A stretch of DNA of 64,000 nt from Martinezella lusitana (GTDB lineage: Bacteria; Pseudomonadota; Alphaproteobacteria; Rhizobiales; Rhizobiaceae), in assembly GCF_016901135.1 (NCBI RefSeq), contig NZ_JAFEVL010000048.1, positions 186,001 through 250,000 of the forward strand, given 5' to 3'. The position numbers and the translations under genes were made by a program. The notes under the pieces were generated by a model that saw nothing but the letters and a program-made list of their open reading frames with translations, was not told where the DNA came from and did no database searches. Shown piece after piece: positions 15,690-24,837 of this stretch. The stretch's first letter is position 1. Each line of letters opens with the position of its first letter.

Positions 15690-18611
15690 TCACTCCGCCG
15701 CTGCAACCTTCTTCATCGGCCGCCGCTCCAGCAATTCCTTGAGGAAGTGGCCCGTATAGGAACGCTTCTCCTTGACGATGGTCTCCGGCGTACCCACTGC
15801 GACGATTTCGCCGCCGCCATCACCGCCTTCGGGACCGAAATCGAGGATCCAGTCGGCTGTTTTGATGACCTCGAGATTGTGCTCGATGACAACGACCGAA
15901 TTGCCCTGATTGACCAGCTCGTGCAGCATTTCCAGCAGCTTGGCGACATCGTGGAAGTGCAGCCCTGTGGTCGGTTCGTCGAGGATATAGAGCGTGCGGC
16001 CCGTCGATCGCTTCGACAGTTCCTTGGCTAGCTTGACGCGCTGCGCCTCGCCACCCGAAAGCGTATTGGCCTGCTGGCCGACCTTGATATAGCCGAGACC
16101 GACATCCTTCAGGCTCTGCAGCTTGTCTCGCACTGCGGGAACGGCCGCGAAGAAATCGACGCCTTCCTCGACAGTCATGTCGAGCACATCGGCGATCGAC
16201 TTGGTCTTGAAAGTGACGTTCAGCGTCTCTCTGTTGTAGCGCTTGCCGTGGCAGACGTCGCAGGTGACGTAGACATCCGGCAGGAAATGCATCTCGATCT
16301 TGATGACGCCGTCGCCCTGGCAGGCCTCGCAACGGCCTCCCTTGACGTTAAAGGAGAAGCGGCCCGGCTGATAGCCGCGCGCCTTCGCCTCCGGCAGCCC
16401 GGCGAACCAGTCGCGGATCGGCGTGAAGGCGCCGGTATAGGTCGCCGGGTTCGAACGCGGCGTGCGGCCGATCGGCGACTGATCGATGTCGATCACCTTG
16501 TCGATATGCTCGAAGCCGTCGATGCGGTCGTGATCGGCAGGGATCTCGCGCGCGCCCATCACACGCCGCGCCGCTGACTTGTAAAGCGTCTCGATCAGGA
16601 AGGTGGACTTGCCGCCGCCGGAAACGCCGGTCACTGCGGTGAAGACGCCGAGCGGGATGGAGGCCGTGACATCCTTGAGGTTGTTGCCTCTTGCGCCGAC
16701 GACCTTGATCTCCTTGCCCTTCTTGATCTTGCGTCGCTCGTCGGGAACCGGCACGCCGAGTTCACCGGAGAGATATTTGCCGGTCAGCGACTTCGGGTTC
16801 GCCATGATGTCCTGCGGCGTGCCATGCGCGATCACCTGGCCGCCATGCACGCCGGCCGCGGGGCCGATATCGACCACGTCATCAGCCGACAGGATCGCAT
16901 CCTCGTCATGCTCGACGACGATGACCGTGTTGCCGATATCGCGCAGATGTTTCAGCGTCTCCAGAAGGCGGGCATTGTCGCGCTGATGCAGGCCGATCGA
17001 CGGCTCGTCGAGCACATAGAGCACACCCGTCAAGCCAGAGCCGATTTGCGACGCCAGCCGGATACGCTGGCTCTCGCCGCCCGAAAGCGTGCCGGAATTG
17101 CGCGACAGGCTCAGATATTCGAGACCGACATCATTCAGGAAGCGCAGGCGATCGCGGATCTCCTTGAGGATGCGCACGGCAATTTCGTTCTGCTTGTCGG
17201 TGAAAGTCTCGGGCAGCACGTCGAACCAGTCGCGGGCGACGCGGATCGACATTTCCGCAACCTGGCTGATGTGCAGCTTGTTGATCTTGACCGCCAAAGC
17301 CTCCGGCTTCAGGCGATAGCCGTTGCAGGCCGGGCAGGGTGCGGCCGACATGAAGCGCTCGATCTCCTCGCGCGCCCAAGCGGAATCCGTTTCCTTCCAG
17401 CGCCGTTGGAGGTTCGGCACGATGCCTTCGAAGTTCTTGTGCGTCGTATAAGAGCGCGCACCGTCGGCATAATGGAATTCGATCTTGTCTTCCGTACCGT
17501 TGAGGATGACGTCCTTCGCCTCGTCCGACAGCTCGTTCCACCGATTGCCAAGCTTGAAACCATAATGCTTGCCGAGGGCTTCGAGCGTCTGATTGTAATA
17601 GGGCGATGTCGATTTGGCCCATGGCGCAATGGCGCCGTCCCGCAAGGTGCGCTCCGGCTCCGGCACGATCAGATCGGGATCGATCTTCTGCTGTGACCCC
17701 AGCCCGTCGCAAGAGGGGCAGGCACCGAAGGGATTGTTGAAGGAGAACAGGCGCGGTTCGATCTCAGGAATGGTGAAGCCGGACACCGGGCAAGCGAACT
17801 TCTCAGAAAACAGCACGCGCTCATGCGTCTCGTTCAACGATTTGTTGGCCGAGCCGCCGGCAGCGGTTTCCTCTGGCGGCAGCGGCTTGTCAGCGAACTC
17901 AGCAACGGCAAGGCCGTCGGCAAGACGCAGCGAGGTTTCGAAGCTGTCGGCCAGGCGAGACGCCATATCGGGCCTGACGACGATACGGTCGACCACCACG
18001 TCGATGTCGTGCTTGTATTTCTTGTCGAGCGCCGGCACATCGGCGATCTCGTAGAACTGTCCGTCGACCTTGACGCGCTGGAAGCCCTTTTTCATGAGCT
18101 CCGCCAGCTCCTTCTTGTATTCGCCCTTACGTCCCCGCACCAGCGGCGCCAGAATGTAGAGCCTGGTGCCTTCCTCGTAGGCGAGAACGCGGTCCACCAT
18201 CTGGCTGACCGTCTGGCTCTCGATCGGCAGGCCGGTAACCGGCGAATAGGGCACGCCGACGCGCGCAAACAGCAGGCGCATGTAGTCGTAGATCTCGGTG
18301 ACCGTGCCGACCGTCGAGCGCGGATTGCGCGAGGTCGTCTTCTGCTCGATCGAAATGGCCGGCGAGAGACCGTCGATCTGGTCGACATCCGGCTTCTGCA
18401 TCATTTCTAGAAACTGGCGGGCATAGGCCGACAGGCTCTCGACATAGCGGCGCTGTCCTTCGGCATAGATCGTGTCGAAGGCGAGCGACGACTTGCCGGA
18501 GCCGGAAAGCCCAGTCATGACGATCAGCTTGTTGCGCGGCAGGTCGAGATCGATGCCCTTGAGATTGTGCTCACGCGCACCACGTATGGAAATAGTCTTC
18601 AGTTCGCTCAT
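15690..18611 (-). CDS. uvrA: Excinuclease ABC subunit A
   Basis: 973-aa damage-recognition ATPase of nucleotide excision repair. Two ABC modules are seen, each split by insertions: Walker A GLSGSGKSS near residue 34 and GVSGGGKST in the second half, with signatures NSGTLSGGESQRIRLA and ANTLSGGEAQRVKLA. Zinc-module cysteines are visible (CPVSGF...CPSCDGLG; CEACQGDG...CDVCHGKR). It is divergent from ssb; a LexA-type box in the shared 271-bp region indicates SOS control, as expected for uvrA. Confidence 0.98.
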   Translation of the reverse strand: MSELKTISIRGAREHNLKGIDLDLPRNKLIVMTGLSGSGKSSLAFDTIYAEGQRRYVESLSAYARQFLEMMQKPDVDQIDGLSPAISIEQKTTSRNPRSTVGTVTEIYDYMRLLFARVGVPYSPVTGLPIESQTVSQMVDRVLAYEEGTRLYILAPLVRGRKGEYKKELAELMKKGFQRVKVDGQFYEIADVPALDKKYKHDIDVVVDRIVVRPDMASRLADSFETSLRLADGLAVAEFADKPLPPEETAAGGSANKSLNETHERVLFSEKFACPVSGFTIPEIEPRLFSFNNPFGACPSCDGLGSQQKIDPDLIVPEPERTLRDGAIAPWAKSTSPYYNQTLEALGKHYGFKLGNRWNELSDEAKDVILNGTEDKIEFHYADGARSYTTHKNFEGIVPNLQRRWKETDSAWAREEIERFMSAAPCPACNGYRLKPEALAVKINKLHISQVAEMSIRVARDWFDVLPETFTDKQNEIAVRILKEIRDRLRFLNDVGLEYLSLSRNSGTLSGGESQRIRLASQIGSGLTGVLYVLDEPSIGLHQRDNARLLETLKHLRDIGNTVIVVEHDEDAILSADDVVDIGPAAGVHGGQVIAHGTPQDIMANPKSLTGKYLSGELGVPVPDERRKIKKGKEIKVVGARGNNLKDVTASIPLGVFTAVTGVSGGGKSTFLIETLYKSAARRVMGAREIPADHDRIDGFEHIDKVIDIDQSPIGRTPRSNPATYTGAFTPIRDWFAGLPEAKARGYQPGRFSFNVKGGRCEACQGDGVIKIEMHFLPDVYVTCDVCHGKRYNRETLNVTFKTKSIADVLDMTVEEGVDFFAAVPAVRDKLQSLKDVGLGYIKVGQQANTLSGGEAQRVKLAKELSKRSTGRTLYILDEPTTGLHFHDVAKLLEMLHELVNQGNSVVVIEHNLEVIKTADWILDFGPEGGDGGGEIVAVGTPETIVKEKRSYTGHFLKELLERRPMKKVAAAE

Positions 18612-18707
18612 CGTCTTATGCTGGTCCCTTGGAGTCTGCCTTTATTTAGTGATGCCTGCCCGCGAGTCGAGGCTGAAATGATGGCCGGAGCCAGGTTTTC
18701 GATTCAG

Positions 18708-18736
18708 TTGACACGATCATAGAGACAAACTAGAAC
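18708..18736 (+). promoter_or_regulatory. Putative sigma-70 promoter of ssb
   Basis: TTGACA, 17 bases, TAGAAC. The -10 element overlaps the first half of the SOS box, so LexA binding would block it. The ssb ATG is about 140 bp downstream, leaving a long leader; a second promoter nearer the gene cannot be excluded. Confidence 0.5.
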
Positions 18737-18747
18737 AAATAAAGAAC
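18733..18747. promoter_or_regulatory. SOS (LexA) box between uvrA and ssb
   Basis: GAAC AAATAAA GAAC, an exact match to the alphaproteobacterial direct-repeat SOS box GAAC-N7-GAAC. It is placed between the divergent uvrA and ssb genes, both DNA-repair genes known to be SOS-regulated. Confidence 0.88.
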
Positions 18748-18882
18748 AAAATCGCCGTTGGATATTTCTTTGTGGATGAAGATGCCTTGGGCGGTGCTTG
18801 GATAACACCTGATGGCGGCAATGGTCTAAGGTGTGCTGGTGAAATTTAAGAGCCGTCGATGGGCGGCAAGCAGGGTGATGTC

Positions 18883-19446
18883 ATGGCCGGTAGTGTGAAC
18901 AAGGTAATTCTGGTTGGAAATCTCGGGGCGGACCCGGAAATCCGCCGCACGCAGGATGGCCGCCCGATCGCCAACCTCAATATTGCAACGTCTGAAACCT
19001 GGCGCGACCGTAATTCCGGCGAGCGCAAGGAAAAGACCGAATGGCACCGCGTTGTCATTTTCAATGAAGGTCTCTGCAAGGTCGCCGAGCAATATCTGAA
19101 GAAAGGCGCCAAGGTTTATATCGAGGGCGCGCTTCAGACCCGCAAGTGGCAGGATCAGAACGGCCAGGATAAGTATTCGACCGAAATCGTGCTGCAGGGC
19201 TTCAACTCGACGCTGACCATGCTGGATGGTCGCGGCGAGGGCGGTGGCTCCGTTGAGGGCGGCGGTCGTGGTGGACGCGGCGGCGGCGACTTTGGTGGCG
19301 GCGATTACGGCGGCGGTGACGACTATGGTCAGCCTTCGCCGCCATCTGGTGGCCGCGGCGCAGCAAGCGGTAGCCGTGGCGGCGCGCCAAGCGGCGGCGG
19401 CGGTGGCAATTTCTCGCGTGATCTGGACGACGATATTCCGTTTTGA
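18883..19446 (+). CDS. ssb: Single-stranded DNA-binding protein
   Basis: 187 aa. The OB-fold spans residues 1-115 (SVNKVILVGNLGADPEIR; EWHRVVIFNE; VYIEGALQTRKWQDQ). A Gly-rich flexible linker of about 60 residues follows, and the acidic tip DDDIPF at the C-terminus recruits partner proteins. The start MAGSVNKV is the family N-terminus and has AGGGTGA upstream. It is divergent from uvrA, with SOS control likely. Confidence 0.97.
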   Translation: MAGSVNKVILVGNLGADPEIRRTQDGRPIANLNIATSETWRDRNSGERKEKTEWHRVVIFNEGLCKVAEQYLKKGAKVYIEGALQTRKWQDQNGQDKYSTEIVLQGFNSTLTMLDGRGEGGGSVEGGGRGGRGGGDFGGGDYGGGDDYGQPSPPSGGRGAASGSRGGAPSGGGGGNFSRDLDDDIPF

Positions 19447-19475
19447 GCTTGGTGGTACGTGCAGCCGGATTTTCG

Positions 19476-19504
19476 AAGGCCTGCCTTGTTGGCAGGCCTT
19501 TTTC
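19476..19504. terminator. Terminator between ssb and marC
   Basis: Stem AAGGCCTGCC/GGCAGGCCTT with loop TTGTT, then TTTC. It stands 29 bp after ssb and touches the marC stop codon, so it can serve both convergent genes. Confidence 0.85.
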
Positions 19505-20135
19505 ATGGAAGCTTCAACGCTGCCCGCGCACCATCCACGACAAACTGGGCGGCGAGCGCGGCGAGGATCACGCCGAGCAATCGCGTGAGGATGGCTCTGC
19601 CAGTCGCGCCGAGCATGCGGTCGAGCCTGTCCGAAATGGCAAGGGCTGCGAAGACGAGCCCAAGATTGACGGCGATGACGCCGATCAGCTGCGCCCGATC
19701 GAACGTGGTCTGCAGCGAACCGGCCAGAAGGATCGTCGCCGAGATCGCGCCCGGTCCGGCAATCAGGGGCAGGGCGAGGGGGAAGACCGCGATGTTACGG
19801 ATATGATCCCGCGTGATCGCGACTTCAGTCGTCTTTTCCTTTCTGTCCTGCCGCCGCTCGAACACCATCTCGAAGGCGATCCAGAACAGCAGCAGACCGC
19901 CGGCGATGCGGAAGGCTCCGATGGAAATGCCGAGAACGCCGAGGACGCTCGCGCCGAACAGGGCGAAGGCCGCCAGGATGAAGAAGGCTATCAGCGAACC
20001 CCGCAGCGCCACCTGCTTGCGCTCGGTACGGTTCATGCCGGCGGTGAGGCCGATGAACAACGGGGCCAGGCCAGGCGGATCGACGGTGACGAGCAGCGTT
20101 GTGAAGGCATTGATCAGCGTGTCTGCGCTCGCCAT
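19503..20135 (-). CDS. MarC family integral membrane protein
   Basis: 210 aa with six hydrophobic segments. MarC/UPF0056 marks: NAFTTLLVTVDPPGLAPLF in the first helix, FRIAGGLLLFWIAFEMVF in the middle and the IAGPGAISATILLA block. Once linked to multiple antibiotic resistance by locus name only; no transport substrate is established. Located between ssb and gyrA on the opposite strand, a neighbourhood I recognise from rhizobial chromosomes. Confidence 0.88.
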   Translation of the reverse strand: MASADTLINAFTTLLVTVDPPGLAPLFIGLTAGMNRTERKQVALRGSLIAFFILAAFALFGASVLGVLGISIGAFRIAGGLLLFWIAFEMVFERRQDRKEKTTEVAITRDHIRNIAVFPLALPLIAGPGAISATILLAGSLQTTFDRAQLIGVIAVNLGLVFAALAISDRLDRMLGATGRAILTRLLGVILAALAAQFVVDGARAALKLP

Positions 20136-20361
20136 ATGTTCCCCGGCAACGGTTCTTTGTCGTTGTTATGACCCATTGTTATGCGAGGAATAAGCTTTCG
20201 CAAAGCGCAATGCGCCGCTATAGGCAGGTTGCGCCACGGAAATGTTCGATTTCACGGCTTAAAGGGCAAAAGCCTGTTCAAAAACATCGGGCTAAATTGG
20301 CGCTCGCCAGGCCTTTCGGCTATAAATTTCGCAGTGATTCTAAAAGAGATCGTGATCTGTT

Positions 20362-23160
20362 TTGACTGAGCAAACACCACCCGGCGGCGGGAAGCTCCCG
20401 CCAGGCATCGAGCCGATTTCCATCATGGAGGAAATGCAGCGATCGTATCTCGATTACGCCATGAGCGTGATCGTCAGCCGCGCGCTTCCCGATGTCCGTG
20501 ATGGTCTCAAGCCCGTTCATCGGCGTATCCTCTATGCTGCGCATGAAAGCGGCTATCACTGGAACCGCAAATACGTGAAGTCGGCTCGTCCCGTCGCCGA
20601 CGTCATGGGTAAATACCATCCGCATGGCGACGCCTCGATCTACGACGCCTTGGTCCGCATGGCGCAGCACTGGTCGCTGCGCGTGCCGCTCATCGACGGG
20701 CAGGGGAATTTTGGTTCGATCGATGGCGATCCGCCGGCAGCGATGCGTTACACGGAATCGCGCCTGACGAAGGTCGCCCATGAGCTTCTTGAGGATATCG
20801 ATAAGGAAACGGTCGATTTCCAGGAAAACTACGATGCGACGACGGAAGAACCCAAGGTTCTGCCGGCCCGCTTCCCCAACCTGCTCGTCAACGGCTCCGG
20901 CGGCATTGCCGTCGGCATGGCGACGAATATTCCGCCGCACAATCTCTCTGAAGTGGTCAACGGCTGTATTGCCCTGATCGACAATCCGGCGATCGAACTG
21001 CCTGAGATCATGGAGATCATCCCCGGCCCGGATTTCCCGACCGGCGCCAAGATTCTTGGCCGTGCAGGCATCCGTTCCGCTTATGAGACGGGCCGTGGTT
21101 CCGTCGTCATGCGCGGCGTCGCCGTCATCGAGCCGATGCGTGGTGATCGCGAGCACATCATCATCACCGAAATTCCCTATCAGGTGAACAAGGCGTCGAT
21201 GATCGAGAAGATGGCCGAACTGGTGCGCGATAAGCGCATCGAGGGCATCTCGGATCTGCGCGACGAATCCGACCGTCAGGGCTATCGCGTCGTCGTCGAG
21301 CTGAAGCGCGATGCCAATGCCGAGGTCATCCTCAACCAGCTTTATCGCTATACGCCGCTGCAGACCTCCTTCGGCTGCAACATGGTGGCGCTGAACGGCG
21401 GTAAGCCCGAGCAGATGAACCTCTTGGACATGCTGCGCGCCTTCGTGGCCTTCCGCGAGGATGTGATCAGCCGTCGCACCAAGTACCTGCTGCGCAAGGC
21501 GCGCGATCGTGCGCATGTCTTGGTCGGCCTCGCGATCGCCGTCGCCAATATCGATGAAGTTATTCGCGTCATTCGCGGCGCTCCGGATCCGCAGTCGGCG
21601 CGTGAAGAACTGATGACGCGCCGTTGGCCGGCGGCGGATGTTGAATCCCTTATCCAGCTAATTGATGATCCGCGCCATCGCATAAACGAGGACGGCACCT
21701 ACAACCTTTCGGAAGAACAGGCGCGTGCCATTCTCGAACTGCGCCTAGCACGTCTGACTGCTCTCGGCCGCGACGAAATTGACGAAGAGCTCAATCAGAT
21801 CGGCGTCGAGATCAAGGATTATCTCGATATCCTGTCGTCACGTGTCCGCATCCAAACCATTGTAAAAGAAGAGCTTATCGCTGTTCGTGACGAGTTCGGC
21901 ACGCCGCGCCGCACCGAGATCGTCGATGGCGGTCTGGAGATGGACGACGAGGACCTGATTGCCCGCGAGGACATGGTCGTCACCGTGTCGCATCTCGGCT
22001 ACATCAAGCGCGTGCCGCTGACGACCTATCGCGCGCAGCGCCGCGGCGGCAAGGGCCGTTCGGGAATGACCACGCGCGACGAGGATTTCGTTACCCGGCT
22101 ATTCGTTCTCAACACGCATACGCCGGTTCTGTTCTTCTCCTCGCGCGGCATCGTCTATAAGGAAAAGGTCTGGCGCCTGCCGATCGGCACGCCGACCTCG
22201 CGCGGCAAGGCGCTGATCAACATGCTGCCGCTGGAGCATGGTGAGCGCATCACCACGATCATGCCCCTGCCGGAAGACGAGACCACATGGGACAATCTCG
22301 ACGTGATGTTCACGACGACGCGCGGAACCGTGCGCCGCAACAAGCTGTCCGATTTCGTCCAGGTCAACCGCAACGGCAAGATCGCCATGAAGCTGGAGGA
22401 GGCGGGCGATGAAATCCTCTCCGTCGAGACCTGCACCGAGCATGACGATGTGCTGATGACGACGGCGCTCGGCCAGTGCATCCGCTTCTCGGTTTCGGAT
22501 GTGCGCGTCTTTGCCGGCCGCAATTCCGTCGGCGTTCGGGGCATCAGCCTGGCGTCGGGCGACAGCATCATCTCGATGACGATCGTCCGCCATGTCGATG
22601 CGGAACCCTGGGAGCGTGCGGCTTATCTGAAGCGCTCGGTCATCGACCGCCGGTCGACGACGGGCGACGACGAGGAAATTGCGCTGGTCGGCGAGGACGT
22701 CACCGAAGAGGGACAGCTGAACGACGAGCGCTACGAGGAGCTGAAGGCGCTGGAGCAATTCGTCCTGACGGTTTCGGAAAAGGGCTTCGGCAAGCGGTCC
22801 TCCTCTTACGATTTCCGTATCTCCGGCCGTGGCGGCAAGGGTATCCGCGCCACCGACACATCGAAGACCGGTGAGATCGGCAAGCTCGTTGCCGCCTTCC
22901 CGGTCGAGGATAGCGATCAGATCATGCTTGTCTCGGACGGTGGTCAGTTGATCCGTGTGCCCGTTGGCGGCATCCGCATCGCCAGCCGCGCTACCAAGGG
23001 CGTGACCATCTTCTCGACCGCCAAGGACGAGAATGTCGTCTCGGTGGAACGCATCAGCGAGCCCGAGGGCGAAGACGATGCAGTGATCGAGGATGACGAC
23101 ACGGCCACTGGCGAGCCTGGAGAAGCTGCCGGCGACATCGAGGGCGCAAGCGAGGAATAA
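20362..23160 (+). CDS. gyrA: DNA gyrase subunit A
   Basis: 932 aa type IIA topoisomerase subunit. The catalytic Tyr is Tyr130 in AAMRYTESRL. The gyrase box QRRGGKGRSG marks the C-terminal pinwheel, which ends in a long acidic tail. In the quinolone-determining loop the sequence is HPHGDASIYDALV: the position equal to E. coli Ser83 is Ala91, as in Bartonella, while the Asp87 equivalent (Asp95) is kept. The start is TTG (TTGACTGAGCAA), with AAAGAGA upstream; no in-frame ATG fits better. Confidence 0.97.
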   Translation: MTEQTPPGGGKLPPGIEPISIMEEMQRSYLDYAMSVIVSRALPDVRDGLKPVHRRILYAAHESGYHWNRKYVKSARPVADVMGKYHPHGDASIYDALVRMAQHWSLRVPLIDGQGNFGSIDGDPPAAMRYTESRLTKVAHELLEDIDKETVDFQENYDATTEEPKVLPARFPNLLVNGSGGIAVGMATNIPPHNLSEVVNGCIALIDNPAIELPEIMEIIPGPDFPTGAKILGRAGIRSAYETGRGSVVMRGVAVIEPMRGDREHIIITEIPYQVNKASMIEKMAELVRDKRIEGISDLRDESDRQGYRVVVELKRDANAEVILNQLYRYTPLQTSFGCNMVALNGGKPEQMNLLDMLRAFVAFREDVISRRTKYLLRKARDRAHVLVGLAIAVANIDEVIRVIRGAPDPQSAREELMTRRWPAADVESLIQLIDDPRHRINEDGTYNLSEEQARAILELRLARLTALGRDEIDEELNQIGVEIKDYLDILSSRVRIQTIVKEELIAVRDEFGTPRRTEIVDGGLEMDDEDLIAREDMVVTVSHLGYIKRVPLTTYRAQRRGGKGRSGMTTRDEDFVTRLFVLNTHTPVLFFSSRGIVYKEKVWRLPIGTPTSRGKALINMLPLEHGERITTIMPLPEDETTWDNLDVMFTTTRGTVRRNKLSDFVQVNRNGKIAMKLEEAGDEILSVETCTEHDDVLMTTALGQCIRFSVSDVRVFAGRNSVGVRGISLASGDSIISMTIVRHVDAEPWERAAYLKRSVIDRRSTTGDDEEIALVGEDVTEEGQLNDERYEELKALEQFVLTVSEKGFGKRSSSYDFRISGRGGKGIRATDTSKTGEIGKLVAAFPVEDSDQIMLVSDGGQLIRVPVGGIRIASRATKGVTIFSTAKDENVVSVERISEPEGEDDAVIEDDDTATGEPGEAAGDIEGASEE

Positions 23161-23224
23161 GTTCGCTGCGTCCGGCGACCGAAGCGGGATTCAACTCCGT
23201 CCGTGGTCAAAAGTAGAGTATCTA

Positions 23225-23271
23225 CAAACGCATAAGCCTGCCTTGAAAAGCAGGCTTATGCGTTTGCTTTT
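23225..23271 (+). terminator. Strong terminator of gyrA
   Basis: A perfect 17-bp stem (left arm 23225-23241, right arm 23250-23266) with loop CTTGAAAA, then CTTTT. It lies 65 bp past the gyrA stop and 35 bp before the convergent epimerase gene. Confidence 0.9.
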
Positions 23272-23305
23272 GGGCGATACGCACGAGCGGTGGATGAGCC
23301 GATCG

Positions 23306-24196
23306 CTATTCCGGCCGTCTGCTGCTCGAGGAAAAGGGCGGCAGCACTTCCAGGCTGCCCCGGTCCAGTTGTGCCAGAACCTCGCCATAGCCGAAGCGGG
23401 AATGCCATCCAAGGACGGTGCCCGCCGAAGTCGAGGCATAGATGCGATCGATCGTTCGCGGCAAAGGCCACTGTCGGCGTTCGAACTCGGCGGCAAGTGC
23501 GGGCGCGCGTAACCTGATGACGGAAGCCGCATCGATCGCGAGATCCTCGCAGTCTTCACGCTCGAAAAGCGTTCCGGCAGAAACGATATGTCGTTGAAAA
23601 TGATCGCCGCCATTCGTCAAGGCGGCCGCGTGGGCGTCGGCCACGTCCCGGATGTCAACGCCGCGATGCAATCGATAGGCGGCCATCACATTGCCCGGTT
23701 CGGGGAAACTCCGAGACATGCGCAAAATGCGCACCTGCAAATCCGGGCCTGCCATGTTCTCCAGGATTTTCTCGGCTGCCAATTTCGTGCGATGGTAGAT
23801 GCTTCTGGGCAGCGGTTCGGTGGTCTCGTCGATCCATATGCAGTGGCCTGGAACGACCGCGTGACCATAGAGTGCCGTGGTGCTGGTGAATACCAGTCGC
23901 TTGACGCCGGCGGCTAAAGCCGCCTCGCACAAAAGGCGTGTCCCCTCGACATTAACGCGCCGAAATTTGTCATCGGAGACATTTCCGACATGAGGAGCAT
24001 GGAGCGCCGCGCTATGGATAATTGCATCCGCACCCGCCAAGGCATCTCGCAGAAACGATGTATCGGCAAAATCCCCGACAAGATGCGTTGTCGAGAATGG
24101 AGAGCGATCGATCCCCAGGATCTCGTTATCTCTGGCCAGGGCATTGAAAATCGCGCGGCCAAGCCGCCCCGAGCTGCCTGTTAGGATAATGCGCAT
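23306..24196 (-). CDS. NAD-dependent epimerase/dehydratase (extended SDR)
   Basis: 296 aa Rossmann protein. Nucleotide-binding TGSSGRLG at residues 6-13; the catalytic triad shows Ser/Thr in FTSTTALYG and YHRTK (Tyr-x-x-x-Lys). The NNAG-equivalent is IHSAALHAPHV. The substrate cannot be read from sequence; nucleotide sugars or related carbonyl compounds are typical. It is monocistronic, convergent to gyrA, and no polysaccharide genes lie nearby. Confidence 0.85.
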   Translation of the reverse strand: MRIILTGSSGRLGRAIFNALARDNEILGIDRSPFSTTHLVGDFADTSFLRDALAGADAIIHSAALHAPHVGNVSDDKFRRVNVEGTRLLCEAALAAGVKRLVFTSTTALYGHAVVPGHCIWIDETTEPLPRSIYHRTKLAAEKILENMAGPDLQVRILRMSRSFPEPGNVMAAYRLHRGVDIRDVADAHAAALTNGGDHFQRHIVSAGTLFEREDCEDLAIDAASVIRLRAPALAAEFERRQWPLPRTIDRIYASTSAGTVLGWHSRFGYGEVLAQLDRGSLEVLPPFSSSSRRPE

Positions 24197-24329
24197 ATCG
24201 ATCCCTTAGCGAAATGGGCAACATCCAGATTGCAGAGATTGCCCTGTCCAAGGTCGCAAAATCAGGATCTCGCCGCAACGGCAATCTGGCAACAAGATCA
24301 GTGAATTGATGGCGATATTTCATGGCAAT

Positions 24330-24361
24330 AAAAAAACCGGACGCTGAGAGAGCGTCCGGTT
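24330..24361 (-). terminator. Terminator of the tiny membrane-protein unit
   Basis: Minus strand: AACCGGACGCT, loop CTCTC, AGCGTCCGGTT followed by a run of seven T. It lies 50 bp past the last of the three tiny genes and shows the unit is transcribed on the minus strand. Confidence 0.88.
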
Positions 24362-24410
24362 CAAATCCATCCGAGCACCTGGTGGGGAAAGTGTGCCCGG
24401 TACGCGGAGA

Positions 24411-24545
24411 TCAGAGCGTCTTGTGACGCTTATGCAGCCTCTTGCTCTCTTCGCTTTCACGATGGAGCGCCGAAATGGTGGATGCGATAGAGACGACAAA
24501 CATGATGCTGATAAAAATTGTAAGCACCGTCAAAATCGTGAACAT
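24411..24545 (-). CDS. Tiny membrane protein, 44 aa
   Basis: Starts MFTILTVLTIFISIMFVVS, one hydrophobic helix, then a soluble basic tail ISALHRESEESKRLHKRH. An excellent ribosome site AGGAGGGAG lies just upstream of the ATG, and a strong terminator follows. I recognise no family. The tail shares the string HRESE with the 74-aa protein encoded upstream, which hints at common origin or partner. Predicted topology is a single-span inner-membrane protein with a positively charged cytoplasmic end. Confidence 0.7.
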   Translation of the reverse strand: MFTILTVLTIFISIMFVVSIASTISALHRESEESKRLHKRHKTL

Positions 24546-24584
24546 GATCGCTCCCTCCTTTGGTGGGACTAGCGTTCAGATCCC

Positions 24585-24743
24585 TTAGTATTGGCTCGAG
24601 GCAACAAAGGGGCGAGCCGAAGCAAAGGGACCATAAATCTTCGACTGGTCTGGTTTTTGATCGTAAAGCGCGATGGTAGCTGCAAGCATTCCCGAAATCA
24701 TGGCCATCCAAACAACGTTAATAAGGGTGATCTTGTCGGGCAT
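24585..24743 (-). CDS. Tiny membrane protein, 52 aa
   Basis: MPDKITLINVVWMAMISGML... one hydrophobic helix at about residues 7-26, then a polar tail ending FVASSQY. The start at 24743 is chosen because AAGGAAG sits six bases before it; an ATG two codons earlier would overlap that site. It lies 39 bp upstream of the 44-aa gene. No family recognised; size and shape recall accessory subunits of membrane complexes, but that is only a guess. Confidence 0.65.
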   Translation of the reverse strand: MPDKITLINVVWMAMISGMLAATIALYDQKPDQSKIYGPFASARPFVASSQY

Positions 24744-24837
24744 ACTCATCTTCCTTCTTGCCGCAATGTGCAAATCTGTGTTTCGGACTTTAAACGCGGC
24801 GGTTCGTAAATGGTTCCGCCGATGTTGAGAGGGGTAT

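Noticed and set aside
19250..19440. Gly-rich repeats in ssb.
   Set aside because: This is the normal low-complexity linker of SSB proteins rather than a DNA repeat element.
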